64,000 nucleotides of DNA from an uncultured Coriobacteriaceae bacterium (GTDB lineage Bacteria; Actinomycetota; Coriobacteriia; Coriobacteriales; Coriobacteriaceae). The translations under genes were made by a program, and so were the position numbers. The notes beneath the pieces were generated by a model. It was not told the DNA's origin and searched no databases. It saw nothing but the letters and a program-made list of their open reading frames with translations. Of the stretch, positions 17,136 to 26,026 are shown piece after piece. The stretch is taken from the NCBI GenBank assembly GCA_944321435.1, contig CALULH010000003.1, positions 1 to 64,000 of the forward strand, in the 5' to 3' direction. Position 1 is the stretch's first letter, and each line of letters begins with the position of its first letter.

Positions 17136-18194
17136 TTACCGTGCGGAGAAGCGGTACTCGTTGATGGCGCAATACGGCTTCAGCGGGCCGAAGACCGCCT
17201 TCTCGAAGCCGGGGCGCGCCAAGTTGGACGGATAATACTGCGGCTCCAGGGCTACGCTTTCGCGCCCGTGGTAGGCGTGACCGTTCTTGCCGTACTCCTC
17301 GCCGACAAAGTTGCCGGTGTAGATCTGCAGCCCCGGCAGGGTGGTTGCCAAGGTGAGGGTGCGGCCGCTGACGGGGTCGTGCAGGACGGCGGCGACGCGG
17401 GGCTCCGTTGCCTCGGCGTTAAAGCCGTCGATGCAGAAGTTGTGGTCGTAGCCGCTGCCAAACGAGATCTGCTCGTCGTTCGCGTCGATGTCCTTGCCGA
17501 GCGCCTTCGGGACTGTGAAGTCAAACGGCGTGCCCGCAACCGGCCTGATCTCGCCGGTGGGGATGTGCGCGGCGTCTTGCGGCGTGAAAGCGCGCGCCTT
17601 CAGCTCGAGCTCGTGGCCAAGCACCGACCCCGATCCCTCGCCGGCCAGGTTGAAGTACGCGTGGTTGGTGAGGTTGATGAACGTTTCGGCGTCCGAGACG
17701 GCCCGATACGTAACGCGCAGGGTTGCTTCCCGCACCTCGTAGCGCACCATGAACAGGCGGTTGCCCGGAAGCCCGCAAGCGCCGTCGGCGGCAGCGCAGG
17801 CAAAGGTCACGCCGTCGTTGTCCGCAAGGGCGGACCACAGCTGCGCGTGCAGCCCCTGCGCCGGATCGGTGTGCAGGTTGTTGGGGCCTTCGTTCTGCGG
17901 CAGCTGGTACACGGATCCGCCAACGGGCACGCGGCCGTCCAAGGTGCGGTTGGCGCTGGGGCCCACCGTGGCGCCAAAGTAAGCGGCAGCGTTGTCCAGG
18001 TAGCGATTGCCCTCGTCAAAGCCCAGCACCACGTCGGTCAAGGTGCCCGACCGATCGGGCGCGTCGATGCCCGTGATGGTGGCGCCGAGGTCGGTCACGC
18101 GCACCGTGATGCCGCCGGCCGTCCCGTCCGAGATCTCGTAGAGGCTGAACGGGCGCCCATCGGGCATGGTGCCAAAGGGGGTAACGGTAACCAT
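17136..18194 (-). CDS. galM: aldose 1-epimerase
   Basis: A 352-residue cytoplasmic enzyme that interconverts alpha and beta anomers of galactose or glucose. 'SANRTLDGRVPVGG' (substrate Arg), 'NLTNHAYFNLAG' (catalytic His), 'GYDHNFCID' and 'VALEPQYYPS' (catalytic Glu) are all present. Length is normal. AAAGGAG stands 6 bp before the ATG at 18194. No other galactose genes are adjacent. It is divergent from ldh. Confidence 0.93.
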   Translation of the reverse strand: MVTVTPFGTMPDGRPFSLYEISDGTAGGITVRVTDLGATITGIDAPDRSGTLTDVVLGFDEGNRYLDNAAAYFGATVGPSANRTLDGRVPVGGSVYQLPQNEGPNNLHTDPAQGLHAQLWSALADNDGVTFACAAADGACGLPGNRLFMVRYEVREATLRVTYRAVSDAETFINLTNHAYFNLAGEGSGSVLGHELELKARAFTPQDAAHIPTGEIRPVAGTPFDFTVPKALGKDIDANDEQISFGSGYDHNFCIDGFNAEATEPRVAAVLHDPVSGRTLTLATTLPGLQIYTGNFVGEEYGKNGHAYHGRESVALEPQYYPSNLARPGFEKAVFGPLKPYCAINEYRFSAR

Positions 18195-18442
18195 GACGTC
18201 TCCTTTAACGGCGGAATTTGCGCGACGGCCTCACTGTAGCACGTTCCGGCGGGTGCCCGCGCAGCCCTTACGCGGTTGCGGCACGGGACCGCGCCTGGTT
18301 TTTCGAGTCGTAGCCTCTCCAGCGTTGCCCCTCAACGCCGTCTGCAGATTTTCTTAGCTTGCGGTATGCTGCGGAGGAGACGCGTTTGGGTATAAGCTTT
18401 TTGCATGCCAAAACGTGGCATATCGAGCGAAGGAGCAAAGCT

Positions 18443-19399
18443 ATGGCAGTGAACAACCGTAAAGTCGCCGTTGTCGGCTGTGGGTTCGTGGGGTCGTCCT
18501 CCGCGTTCGCGCTCATGCAGAGCGGCATTTTCTCCGAGATCGTTCTGATCGACGTCGACCAGGCCCGCGCTGAGGGCGAGGCCATGGACATCGGCCACGG
18601 CGTGCCGTTTGCGCCGTCGCCGTGTCGCGTGTACGCCGGCGACTATGCCGACGCCGCCGACGCCGCCATCATCGTCGTGACCGCCGGCGCCGCCCAGAAG
18701 CCTGGCGAGACGCGTCTTGACCTGGTCAACAAGAACGTGGGCATCTTCAAGTCCATCATCCCGCAGATCAAGGATTCCGGGTTCGAGGGCATTCTGCTCA
18801 TCGTGTCCAACCCGGTGGACGTGCTGACCTACACCGCGCTCAAGCTGTCCGGTCTGCCCGAGGCGCACGTCATCGGGTCCGGCACCGTGCTGGACTCCGC
18901 GCGCCTGCGCTACATGCTGGGCCAGCACCTGGGCGTGGACGCCCGCAGCGTCAACGCGTGGGTTGTGGGCGAGCACGGTGACTCCGAGCTGGCCATTTGG
19001 TCCAGCGCCAACGTGTCCGGCGTGCCGCTGAACGACTTCTGCGAGATGCTGGGCCATCACGATCACAAGGCCACCGAGGCGCGCATTGCCGAGGAGGTCA
19101 AGAACAGCGCCTACGAGATCATCCAGCGCAAGCACGCCACCTACTACGGCATCGCCATGTCGGTCAAGCAGCTGTGCACCACCATCATGCGCGACGAGCG
19201 CGCCGTCATGCCCATCTCGAGCCTCATGGTGGGCGAGTACGGCATCGACGACGTGTGCCTTTCCATGCCCACCGTTGTGGGCCGCGACGGCGTGGTGTGC
19301 CGCGTGCCGATTCCCATGAACGAGGACGAGAAGGCCGAGCTGCAGTCGAGCGCCCAGGCCCTGAAGGACGTCATCTCCCAGGTCGACTTCAGCCTGTAG
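18443..19399 (+). CDS. ldh: L-lactate dehydrogenase
   Basis: A 318-residue NAD-dependent enzyme. The Rossmann motif is 'VAVVGCGFVGSSSAF' and the active-site loop is 'AQKPGETRLDLVNKN'. Gln before Lys-Pro-Gly-Glu-Thr-Arg marks lactate rather than malate specificity. The proton-relay histidine lies in 'VVGEHGDSELAIW'. It reduces pyruvate to L-lactate with NADH, a fermentative electron sink. CGAAGGAG precedes the ATG at 18443. A strong hairpin follows 59 bp after the stop. Confidence 0.94.
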   Translation: MAVNNRKVAVVGCGFVGSSSAFALMQSGIFSEIVLIDVDQARAEGEAMDIGHGVPFAPSPCRVYAGDYADAADAAIIVVTAGAAQKPGETRLDLVNKNVGIFKSIIPQIKDSGFEGILLIVSNPVDVLTYTALKLSGLPEAHVIGSGTVLDSARLRYMLGQHLGVDARSVNAWVVGEHGDSELAIWSSANVSGVPLNDFCEMLGHHDHKATEARIAEEVKNSAYEIIQRKHATYYGIAMSVKQLCTTIMRDERAVMPISSLMVGEYGIDDVCLSMPTVVGRDGVVCRVPIPMNEDEKAELQSSAQALKDVISQVDFSL

Positions 19400-19458
19400 T
19401 CAAGGGCGTCTTATTATTTTCTTGCTGTCGGTTGAGGCGGCAAAGCAGTTGGACGAGG

Positions 19459-19488
19459 TGTGGGGCGCGCCTTTGGGCGCGCCCCACA
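19459..19488 (+). terminator. hairpin after ldh
   Basis: TGTGGGGCGCGCC and GGCGCGCCCCACA form a perfect 13-bp stem around a TTTG loop. No T run follows, so it may be a processing or partial termination site. Confidence 0.6.
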
Positions 19489-19650
19489 ATGTTTCAAGTC
19501 GTTTACAAAGCAGTTTCTTATCAGGTCTTATCTGGGCAAACGCTGCGCTCACTGTATATGCGTGTTATTCTCATGAACATTATCAACAACCGGTTAGAAC
19601 ACGCGCGGGAGCAAACCCGCACGCGGAGAACCACTAGGAGAGGACCTGTC

Positions 19651-20904
19651 ATGGATTTCCAGAACAGCGCGTTTTCTCGTCGCAACTTCATCAAGGGCGC
19701 GGGCGCCATGGGCGTGCTCGGCGGCATGGGCGCCATGCTCGCGGGCTGCAGCAACGAGGGCGGCGCGTCTGACGCCGGGTCCTCCAGCGCCTCCGGCTCG
19801 GCCTTCATGATCGGCGGCATCGGACCTCTGACCGGCGATGCGGCCATCTACGGCAAGGCGTGCCAGAACGCCGCGCAGATCGCCGTCGACGAGATCAACG
19901 AGGAGGGCGGCGACGTCCAGTTCGAGCTGAACTTCCAGGACGACGAGAACGATGCCGAGCGCTCGGTGAACGCCTACAACAACCTCAAGGACTGGGGCAT
20001 GCAGATCCTCGTGGGCACCACCACTACCGCCCCCTGCGTTGCCGTCTCCAATGAGACCAACTCCGACAACCTCTTCCAGCTGACCCCGTCGGCCTCCTCG
20101 ACCGACGTCATCGGCGGCCAGCCCGACGCTGACGGCAACATCTCGGTTGCCCGCAAGGAGAACGTCTTCCAGATGTGCTTCACCGACCCCAACCAGGGCA
20201 CCGCGTCGGCTCAGTACATCTCCGAGCAGCAGCTGGGCACCAAGATCGCCATCATCTACAACAACTCCGACGCCTACTCCACGGGCATCTACAACAAGTT
20301 CAAGGACGAGGCCGATTCCCTGGGCCTGGAGGTTGTGGCCGAGAGCTCCTTCACCAACGACTCCGCCACGGACTTCTCCGTCCAGCTGAACGACGCCAAG
20401 AACGCCGGCGCCGACCTGGTCTTCCTGCCCATCTACTACACGCCCATCTCGCTCATCCTCACCCAGGCCAACCAGATGGGCTATGCGCCCAAGTGGTTCG
20501 GCGTCGACGGCATGGACGGCCTGCTGACCGTCGAGGGCTTCGACACCCAGCTCGCCGAGGGCTGCATGCTGCTGACCCCGTTCGTGGCCAACGCCACTGA
20601 CGAGGCCACCCAGAGCTTCGTCTCCAAGTACGAGGAGCAGTTCGGCGAGACCCCCAACCAGTTCGCCGCCGATGCGTACGACTGCGTCTACGCCATTAAG
20701 CAGGCTATCGAGACCGCGGGCCTCACGCCCGACATGGACGCCTCGGAGATCTGCGACGGCCTGGTCGAGACCTTCACCTCCGCCGACTTCTCTTACAGTG
20801 GCCTCACCACGGCCGGCGAGGCCGCCACGTGGGCGGACACCGGCGAGGTCTCCAAGCAGCCCATGGGCATGGTTATCCAGAACGGCGAGTACGTCGCCCT
20901 GTAA
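19651..20904 (+). CDS. livK: branched-chain amino-acid ABC transporter substrate-binding lipoprotein
   Basis: A 417-residue periplasmic-type binding protein (PF13458). It begins with 'SRRNFIKGAG' (twin-arginine-like) and a lipobox ending 'AMLAGCS' (Cys33), so it is exported and anchored by lipid. The mature part opens 'MIGGIGPLTGDAAIYG', the classic Leu/Ile/Val-binding start. TAGGAGAGGACC lies before the ATG at 19651. It is the first gene of livKHMGF. An intercistronic hairpin downstream should favour higher expression of this subunit than of the membrane components. Confidence 0.92.
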   Translation: MDFQNSAFSRRNFIKGAGAMGVLGGMGAMLAGCSNEGGASDAGSSSASGSAFMIGGIGPLTGDAAIYGKACQNAAQIAVDEINEEGGDVQFELNFQDDENDAERSVNAYNNLKDWGMQILVGTTTTAPCVAVSNETNSDNLFQLTPSASSTDVIGGQPDADGNISVARKENVFQMCFTDPNQGTASAQYISEQQLGTKIAIIYNNSDAYSTGIYNKFKDEADSLGLEVVAESSFTNDSATDFSVQLNDAKNAGADLVFLPIYYTPISLILTQANQMGYAPKWFGVDGMDGLLTVEGFDTQLAEGCMLLTPFVANATDEATQSFVSKYEEQFGETPNQFAADAYDCVYAIKQAIETAGLTPDMDASEICDGLVETFTSADFSYSGLTTAGEAATWADTGEVSKQPMGMVIQNGEYVAL

Positions 20905-20935
20905 GGGGACGCGACCGCTTCCGACGATACGTGCG

Positions 20936-20975
20936 GGCGGAGATCACCTTCCGCGAGGTGGTCTCCGCCTTTCTT
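20936..20975 (+). terminator. intra-operon attenuator between livK and livH
   Basis: GGCGGAGATCACCT and AGGTGGTCTCCGCC form a 14-bp stem (one G-T pair) around TCCGCG, followed by TTTCTT. It probably terminates part of the transcripts or stabilises livK mRNA. Confidence 0.75.
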
Positions 20976-20988
20976 GAAAGGAGGGGGC

Positions 20989-21870
20989 ATGGAGATCCTG
21001 ACGAACCTCATCAACGGCATGAGCCTGGGCAGCGTTTACGCCATCATCGCGCTGGGTTACACCATGGTGTACGGCATCGCCAAGATGCTGAACTTCGCAC
21101 ACGGCGACGTCATCATGGTGGGCGCCTACATCTGCTTCTGCGCCATCAGCTACCTGGGGTTGCCGGCCATCGCGGGCGTGATCCTGTCCGTCGTCGGCTG
21201 CACGGTGCTGGGCATCGTGGTGGAGCGCCTGGCGTACAAGCCGCTGCGCGACGCGCCGTCGCTCAACGTGCTCATCACCGCCATCGGCGTGAGCTACTTT
21301 CTGCAGAACGCCGCGCTGCTCATCATGGGCTCCGATCCCAAGTCGTTCTCTTCCATCATCAGTCTGCCGGCCCTGCGCCTCTTTGACGGCCAGCTGGTGA
21401 TCAGCGCGACCACGGTGCTCACTATCGTGGTCTGCGTGGTCATCATGGTGGCGCTCACGCTCTTCACCACCAAGACCAAGATGGGCAAGGCCATGCGCGC
21501 CTGCTCCGAGGACCGCGGCGCCGCCACCCTCATGGGCATCAACGTGAACTCCACCATCTCCATGGTGTTCGCCATCGGTTCGGGTCTGGCTGCCATCGCG
21601 GGCGTGCTTTTGTGCTCGGCGTACCCCACGCTCATGCCCACCACGGGTTCCATGCCCGGCATCAAGGCCTTCACGGCGGCGGTGCTCGGCGGCATCGGCT
21701 CCATTCCGGGCGCGGCGCTGGGCGGCGTGCTCCTGGGCATCATCGAGATCTTCGCGCGCGCCTACATCGGCACGCAGCTGGCGGACGCCGTGGTGTTCGC
21801 GGTGCTTATCGTGATGCTGCTTATCAAGCCGGCCGGTCTTCTCGGCAAGAACGTCAGCGAGAAGGTGTAG
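20989..21870 (+). CDS. livH: branched-chain amino-acid ABC transporter permease LivH
   Basis: A 293-residue membrane protein with about eight helices. 'GMSLGSVYAIIALGYTMVYG' begins the protein and 'GIKAFTAAVLGGIGSIPGA' near the C-terminus is the cytoplasmic loop that contacts the ATPases. GAAAGGAGGGGGC precedes the ATG at 20989. The livM reading frame follows directly. Confidence 0.93.
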   Translation: MEILTNLINGMSLGSVYAIIALGYTMVYGIAKMLNFAHGDVIMVGAYICFCAISYLGLPAIAGVILSVVGCTVLGIVVERLAYKPLRDAPSLNVLITAIGVSYFLQNAALLIMGSDPKSFSSIISLPALRLFDGQLVISATTVLTIVVCVVIMVALTLFTTKTKMGKAMRACSEDRGAATLMGINVNSTISMVFAIGSGLAAIAGVLLCSAYPTLMPTTGSMPGIKAFTAAVLGGIGSIPGAALGGVLLGIIEIFARAYIGTQLADAVVFAVLIVMLLIKPAGLLGKNVSEKV

Positions 21871-21879
21871 GTGAGAAGC

Positions 21880-22968
21880 ATGAAGAAACTCAGCAAGACG
21901 CTGCGGTCGACGCTTTCGACCTACGCGCTGATCATCATCGCGTTCATCGTGGTTCAGGTGCTCATGGGCGCCGACCTCATCTCCAACTCGCTGCAGGGCC
22001 AGCTCGTGCCCATCTGCGCGTACGTGTGCCTGGCGGTGTCGCTCAACCTGGTGGTGGGCATCTCCGGCGAGCTCAGCCTGGGCCATGCCGGCTTCATGAG
22101 CGTGGGCGCGTTCACGGGCGTCATCGTGGCGGCGTGCCTTGCGCGCGCCGGCGTCGAGGCGGAGCTCGTGCTGTTCGTGGTATCCGCGGTGGCGGGCGCG
22201 CTCGTGGCGGGCATTGTCGGCCTTCTGGTGGGCATCCCGGTCATGCGCCTGCGCGGCGACTATTTGGCCATCGTGACCCTTGCCTTCGGCGAGATCATCA
22301 AGAACCTGCTCAACAACTTCTATATCGGCGTGGACAACGCGGGTCTGCATTTCTCCATGCAGAACTCCAGCTCGTTGGGCATGGAGCAGGGCACCATCAT
22401 CGTCAACGGCCCGCAGGGCGCCGTGGGCATCGATAAGATCTCCACCTTCGTGGGCGGCGTGGTTCTCGTCCTCATCACGGTCGCCGTGGTCCTGAACCTC
22501 ATGCACAGCCGTTCCGGCCGCGCCATCATGGCCGTGCGCGACAACCGCATCGCTGCCGAGAGCGTGGGCATCAACGTCACCAAGTACCGCCTCATGGCCT
22601 TTGCCGTGGCTTCGGCGCTGGCGGGCGCTGCCGGCGTGCTCTACGCCATGAACTACTCAACCATCATTCCGTCGCAGTTCGACTTCAACACCTCGATCCT
22701 CATCCTGGTGTACGTGGTGCTGGGCGGCATGGGCAACATCCGCGGCTCCATCATCGCCGCCGCGTTCCTCACGGTGCTGCCCGAGCTGCTGCGCGCCATC
22801 AACGACTACCGCATGCTCATCTACGCCGTGGTGCTCATCCTGGTTATGGTGGTGCCCAACCTGAAGGCCTACCAGCGCCTGGTTGACATGGTGCGCGTGC
22901 GCATTCTCAAGCGCGATGCGGCCGAGCAGGCTCCTGCCGCCGCCGAGGGAGGCGAGGGCCATGAGTAA
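21880..22968 (+). CDS. livM: branched-chain amino-acid ABC transporter permease LivM
   Basis: A 362-residue membrane protein with 8-10 helices. 'LNLVVGISGELSLGHAGFMS' and the ATPase-coupling loop 'VYVVLGGMGNIRGSIIA' are typical of LivM. The ATG at 21880 with GTAGGTGAG before it is favoured; an in-frame GTG at 21871, touching the livH stop, would add three residues. The end overlaps livG by 8 bp, showing coupled translation. Confidence 0.92.
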   Translation: MKKLSKTLRSTLSTYALIIIAFIVVQVLMGADLISNSLQGQLVPICAYVCLAVSLNLVVGISGELSLGHAGFMSVGAFTGVIVAACLARAGVEAELVLFVVSAVAGALVAGIVGLLVGIPVMRLRGDYLAIVTLAFGEIIKNLLNNFYIGVDNAGLHFSMQNSSSLGMEQGTIIVNGPQGAVGIDKISTFVGGVVLVLITVAVVLNLMHSRSGRAIMAVRDNRIAAESVGINVTKYRLMAFAVASALAGAAGVLYAMNYSTIIPSQFDFNTSILILVYVVLGGMGNIRGSIIAAAFLTVLPELLRAINDYRMLIYAVVLILVMVVPNLKAYQRLVDMVRVRILKRDAAEQAPAAAEGGEGHE

Positions 22969-23854
22969 GCTCACCGATTTCGGCAAGGCGCGCCGCGAGA
23001 CCACCAAGATGGTCCCCGTGCCGAGCCACTCCATCATGCCCGAGCGCGATCTAGGCCAGGCGCCGGCGCTTGAATGCCTGCACCTGGGCATCGACTTCGG
23101 CGGCCTCAAGGCGGTGGACGACTTTAACATCACTGTGGGCAAGACCGAGATCTGCGGCCTTATCGGCCCCAACGGAGCCGGCAAGACCACGGTGTTCAAC
23201 CTGCTGACCAAGGTGTACCAGCCCACGCGCGGCACCATCATGGTGGACGGCCAGGACACCGCCGGCATGAGCCCGGCGCGCGTGAACCAGCTGGGCGTGG
23301 CGCGTACCTTCCAGAACATCCGCCTGTTCGACACGCTCACCGTTGAGGAGAACGTGCGCATTGGCCTGCACAACCAGGTCAAGAGCGGCATGGTGTCGGA
23401 CATCCTGCGCCTGCCGCGCTTCTGGAAGGCCGAGCGCGACTTCCACGAGAAGGCGCTGTGGTACCTGGACATCTTCGACATGGCCAAGTACGCCGACTGG
23501 ACGGCCGGCTCGCTGCCGTACGGCGCGCAGCGCAGGCTCGAGATCGTGCGCGCGCTGGCAACCGGTCCCAAGCTGCTGCTCTTGGACGAGCCGGCGGCGG
23601 GCATGAACCCGTCCGAGACCGCCGAGCTGATGGAGAACATCGTCAAGATCCGCAACATGTTCAACATCGCCATCATGCTCATCGAGCACGACATGAACCT
23701 GGTCATGAACATCTGCGAAGGCATCTGCGTGCTGAACTTCGGCAAGATCATCGCCAAGGGCACGCCCGAGGAGATCCAGCAGAACCCGCAGGTTATCGAA
23801 GCGTACCTGGGCGCCGGAGCCCATCAGGGCGAGAAGGGCGGTGAGGCCGCATGA
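22961..23854 (+). CDS. livG: branched-chain amino-acid ABC transporter ATPase LivG
   Basis: A 297-residue ATPase with Walker A 'GPNGAGKTT', Q-loop 'RTFQNIRLF', signature 'LPYGAQRRLEI' (LSGGQ position, degenerate as usual in LivG), Walker B 'LLLLDEPAAGMNP' and switch 'IEHDMNLV'. The first ~45 residues are an extra leader not found in short LivG proteins. GGAGGCGAGGGCC lies before the ATG. The C-terminal 'HQGEKGGEAA' contains one copy of the GGGCGAGAAG word. It overlaps livF by ATGA. Confidence 0.93.
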   Translation: MSKLTDFGKARRETTKMVPVPSHSIMPERDLGQAPALECLHLGIDFGGLKAVDDFNITVGKTEICGLIGPNGAGKTTVFNLLTKVYQPTRGTIMVDGQDTAGMSPARVNQLGVARTFQNIRLFDTLTVEENVRIGLHNQVKSGMVSDILRLPRFWKAERDFHEKALWYLDIFDMAKYADWTAGSLPYGAQRRLEIVRALATGPKLLLLDEPAAGMNPSETAELMENIVKIRNMFNIAIMLIEHDMNLVMNICEGICVLNFGKIIAKGTPEEIQQNPQVIEAYLGAGAHQGEKGGEAA

Positions 23855-24561
23855 GCCTGCTGCACATCGAGAACCTGAACGTGTCCTACGGCGCGATCCG
23901 TGCGGTGAAGGGCATCTCCTTCGACGTCGAGGAGGGCGAGATCGTTACCCTCATCGGCGCCAATGGCGCGGGCAAGACCACCACGCTGAACACCATCGCG
24001 GGCCTGCTCAAGCCCACTGCCTACAGCCAGGTTACCTTTGAGGGCAAGAGCCTGCTGGGGATTCCGGCCCACAAGATCGTGGGGCACGGCATTGCGCTTT
24101 GCCCCGAGGGGCGTCGCGTGTTCACCGGCATGAGCGTGCAGGACAACCTCGAGATGGGCGCCTTCACGCGCGATGACGCCGAGGCGGGCGAGACCATCGA
24201 GTTCGTCTTCGAGCACTTCCCGCGTCTGAAGGAGCGCCGCAACCAGCTGGCCGGAACGCTTTCCGGCGGCGAGCAGCAGATGCTCGCCATGGGCCGCGCG
24301 CTCATGAGCAAGCCGCGTCTGCTGATGCTGGACGAGCCGTCCATGGGCCTGGCGCCCATTCTGGTGCAGGAGATCTTCGACATCATCCAGGCGCTGCATG
24401 ACCAGGGTACCACCATCCTGCTGGTCGAGCAGAACGCGCAGATGGCGCTTTCCATTGCCGATCGCGCTTACGTGCTGGAGACGGGCAAGATCTCCATGGA
24501 GGGCCCGGCGCGCGAGCTTTTGGCCGACGAGCGCGTCAAGAAGGCCTACCTGGGCGGTTGA
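23851..24561 (+). CDS. livF: branched-chain amino-acid ABC transporter ATPase LivF
   Basis: A 236-residue ATPase, normal length. Walker A is 'GANGAGKTT', the signature 'LSGGEQQMLAMGRAL', Walker B 'LLMLDEPSMGLAP' and the switch region 'LLVEQNAQMA', where Gln replaces His as is typical for LivF. Last gene of livKHMGF, followed by a palindrome and a terminator. Confidence 0.94.
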   Translation: MSLLHIENLNVSYGAIRAVKGISFDVEEGEIVTLIGANGAGKTTTLNTIAGLLKPTAYSQVTFEGKSLLGIPAHKIVGHGIALCPEGRRVFTGMSVQDNLEMGAFTRDDAEAGETIEFVFEHFPRLKERRNQLAGTLSGGEQQMLAMGRALMSKPRLLMLDEPSMGLAPILVQEIFDIIQALHDQGTTILLVEQNAQMALSIADRAYVLETGKISMEGPARELLADERVKKAYLGG

Positions 24562-24677
24562 CGCGCGGGGCGGCGTCTTGGCGGCGCCTTTCGGAAGCCG
24601 TCAAAGGCCGGTCCGTTTTGGGCGAGAAGCACCTTGCCGGAGAAATCGCCCGAAGCTGCGGAGTGCGTGCGTTCCCG

Positions 24678-24703
24678 GCGGGCGAGAAGCGCTTCTCGCC
24701 CGC
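24678..24703. repeat. perfect 26-bp palindrome of the GGGCGAGAAG word
   Basis: GCGGGCGAGAAGC and its exact complement meet head to head. A further copy of the word (GGGCGAGAAG, 24620-24629) lies 51 bp upstream, so three copies sit in the 165 bp after livF. Confidence 0.9.
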
Positions 24704-24726
24704 ATATGCAGAAGCGCGCTTGATAA

Positions 24727-24756
24727 GCCCGTCGGCCCGTTGCCGGCGGGCTTTTT
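24727..24756 (+). terminator. terminator of the liv operon
   Basis: GCCCGTCGGC and GCCGGCGGGC form a stem with one T-G pair, followed by TTTTT. Confidence 0.88.
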
Positions 24757-24797
24757 GTCCGGGCGGGATGGGGCGTAAGCGAAGGAGCTGAGGCGCG

Positions 24798-25262
24798 ATG
24801 TTTGGCAAGGCGGGCGGAAGACGCGGCGATAGCTTTGACCTGCAGCGGTTTGTGGACGCGCAGGAGGACGACTACGCGCAGGCGCTGGCGGAGATCCGGG
24901 CGGGCCGCAAGATGAGCCACTGGATCTGGTACGTGTTTCCTCAGCTCAAAGGCTTGGGCCGTAGTTATTTGGCCGATCATTACGGTATCTCCGGCATACG
25001 GGAGGCGCAGGCGTATCTTGCCCACCCCGTGCTGGGAGCCCGCTTGCGCGAGATTGCCCGCGCGACGCTGGCGCTTGACGCAAGTGATCCCGTTTCCGTT
25101 ATGGGCGACATCGACGCGCTCAAGCTGCGCTCCTGCCTCACCCTGTTCAGGGAGGCGGCGGTAGACGCCGCGGATCGCGCGCTTTTCCAGGCTCTTCTCG
25201 ACAAGTGGTACCACGGCGAGCCCGATCGGGTCACCCTGCGTATGCTGGAGCAGCGGGGCTAG
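24798..25262 (+). CDS. DUF1810 family protein
   Basis: A 154-residue soluble protein. 'FVDAQEDDYAQALAEIRAG', 'KMSHWIWYVFPQLKGLG' and 'PDRVTLRMLEQ' are diagnostic of DUF1810 (PF08837), a widespread bacterial family of unknown function often annotated as calpastatin-like. Length is typical. CGAAGGAG is 14 bp upstream of the ATG. The gene lies alone between the liv terminator and a repeat array. Confidence 0.88.
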   Translation: MFGKAGGRRGDSFDLQRFVDAQEDDYAQALAEIRAGRKMSHWIWYVFPQLKGLGRSYLADHYGISGIREAQAYLAHPVLGARLREIARATLALDASDPVSVMGDIDALKLRSCLTLFREAAVDAADRALFQALLDKWYHGEPDRVTLRMLEQRG

Positions 25263-25309
25263 ATGACGGGTGCCGCGCCGCAGGGGCTTGCCCTTGTCGC
25301 AGCGTCGTT

Positions 25310-25530
25310 GCATGCATTCCTTCTCGCACGAAGGGTTCCACATGCATTTTTTATCGCCGGAAGCTTCCGCATGCACCTTCTATCGCCAGAAGTTTCCGCA
25401 TGTATTTTCCGCATGCATTCTTTATCAGCTAGAAGTTCTGCGTGCATCTCCTATCGCCAAGAAGCCCAAATTGGCCTCCAGCCGATAGGGAATGCATGCA
25501 GAAGCGCCTGGCGATAAGGAATGCATGCGG
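25310..25530. repeat. opposing arrays of a 29-30 bp GCATGCATT unit
   Basis: A unit reading roughly GCATGCATTCYTTATCGCC followed by AGAAGYTTCC repeats on the plus strand with CATGCA-type words starting at 25311, 25341, 25370, 25399, 25412 and 25441. The period is 29-30 bp, with one shortened 13-bp unit. Two further copies lie reversed near 25481-25500 and 25509-25530 (GGCGATAAGGAATGCATGC). The TTATCGCC core is the complement of the genome-wide word GGCGATAAG. No spacers or cas genes are present, so this is not a CRISPR array. Confidence 0.88.
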
Positions 25531-25532
25531 AA

Positions 25533-25583
25533 CGCCCGTGCGGATGAGGCGCCCGTGCGGGTAAGGCGCCCCTGCGTAAAGGG
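25533..25583. repeat. three 17-bp tandem copies
   Basis: CGCCCGTGCGGATGAGG, CGCCCGTGCGGGTAAGG and a diverged CGCCCCTGCGTAAAGGG follow each other without spacing, starting at 25533, 25550 and 25567. Confidence 0.7.
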
Positions 25584-26026
25584 CCTGTAAGCGCTGTGTT
25601 TCCGCAAGCGCGGCGCGCTTCTCCCGGCTATTGATCAGGCTGTTGACCCGCCCTGACCGCCGCCCACGCCATGCAGGCGGCAGTTGGCCGAAATTATCTG
25701 CATAAACGTTTTTGCTGTCCAACGGATTCGGGTAACGTCTACCAAGTGCGTGCTTCGGCATGCGAGAAACGCGGGCTGCGCGATTGCGCCGGATCGCGGC
25801 CTCTCGTGGGTCGCAACGGGTGCCGTAAGCGGCGTGCCGCCGGCAAACCGGTGTGCCGAGCTTGTCTCGTGCAGGCGCCGTGGGACATCCCTGCGGACGC
25901 CCTGCTCTTCTCGCCCGCATAAGCACGCGCATTGCCCTTGGGTACAGCTGGCGACGGGGGCGGCGAACCGGCCAAAGCATGGCCAGCCCGCCTGCGACCC
26001 GCCGCACGGATGAAAGGATATCGGCC
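25584..26026. other. gene-free leader region before pckA
   Basis: No gene, RNA or clear promoter was recognised. One CTTCTCGCCC word lies at 25907-25916. Confidence 0.5.

Noticed and set aside
25310..25530. CRISPR array
   Set aside because: Units follow each other with no unique spacers, appear in both orientations, and no cas genes are in the window.
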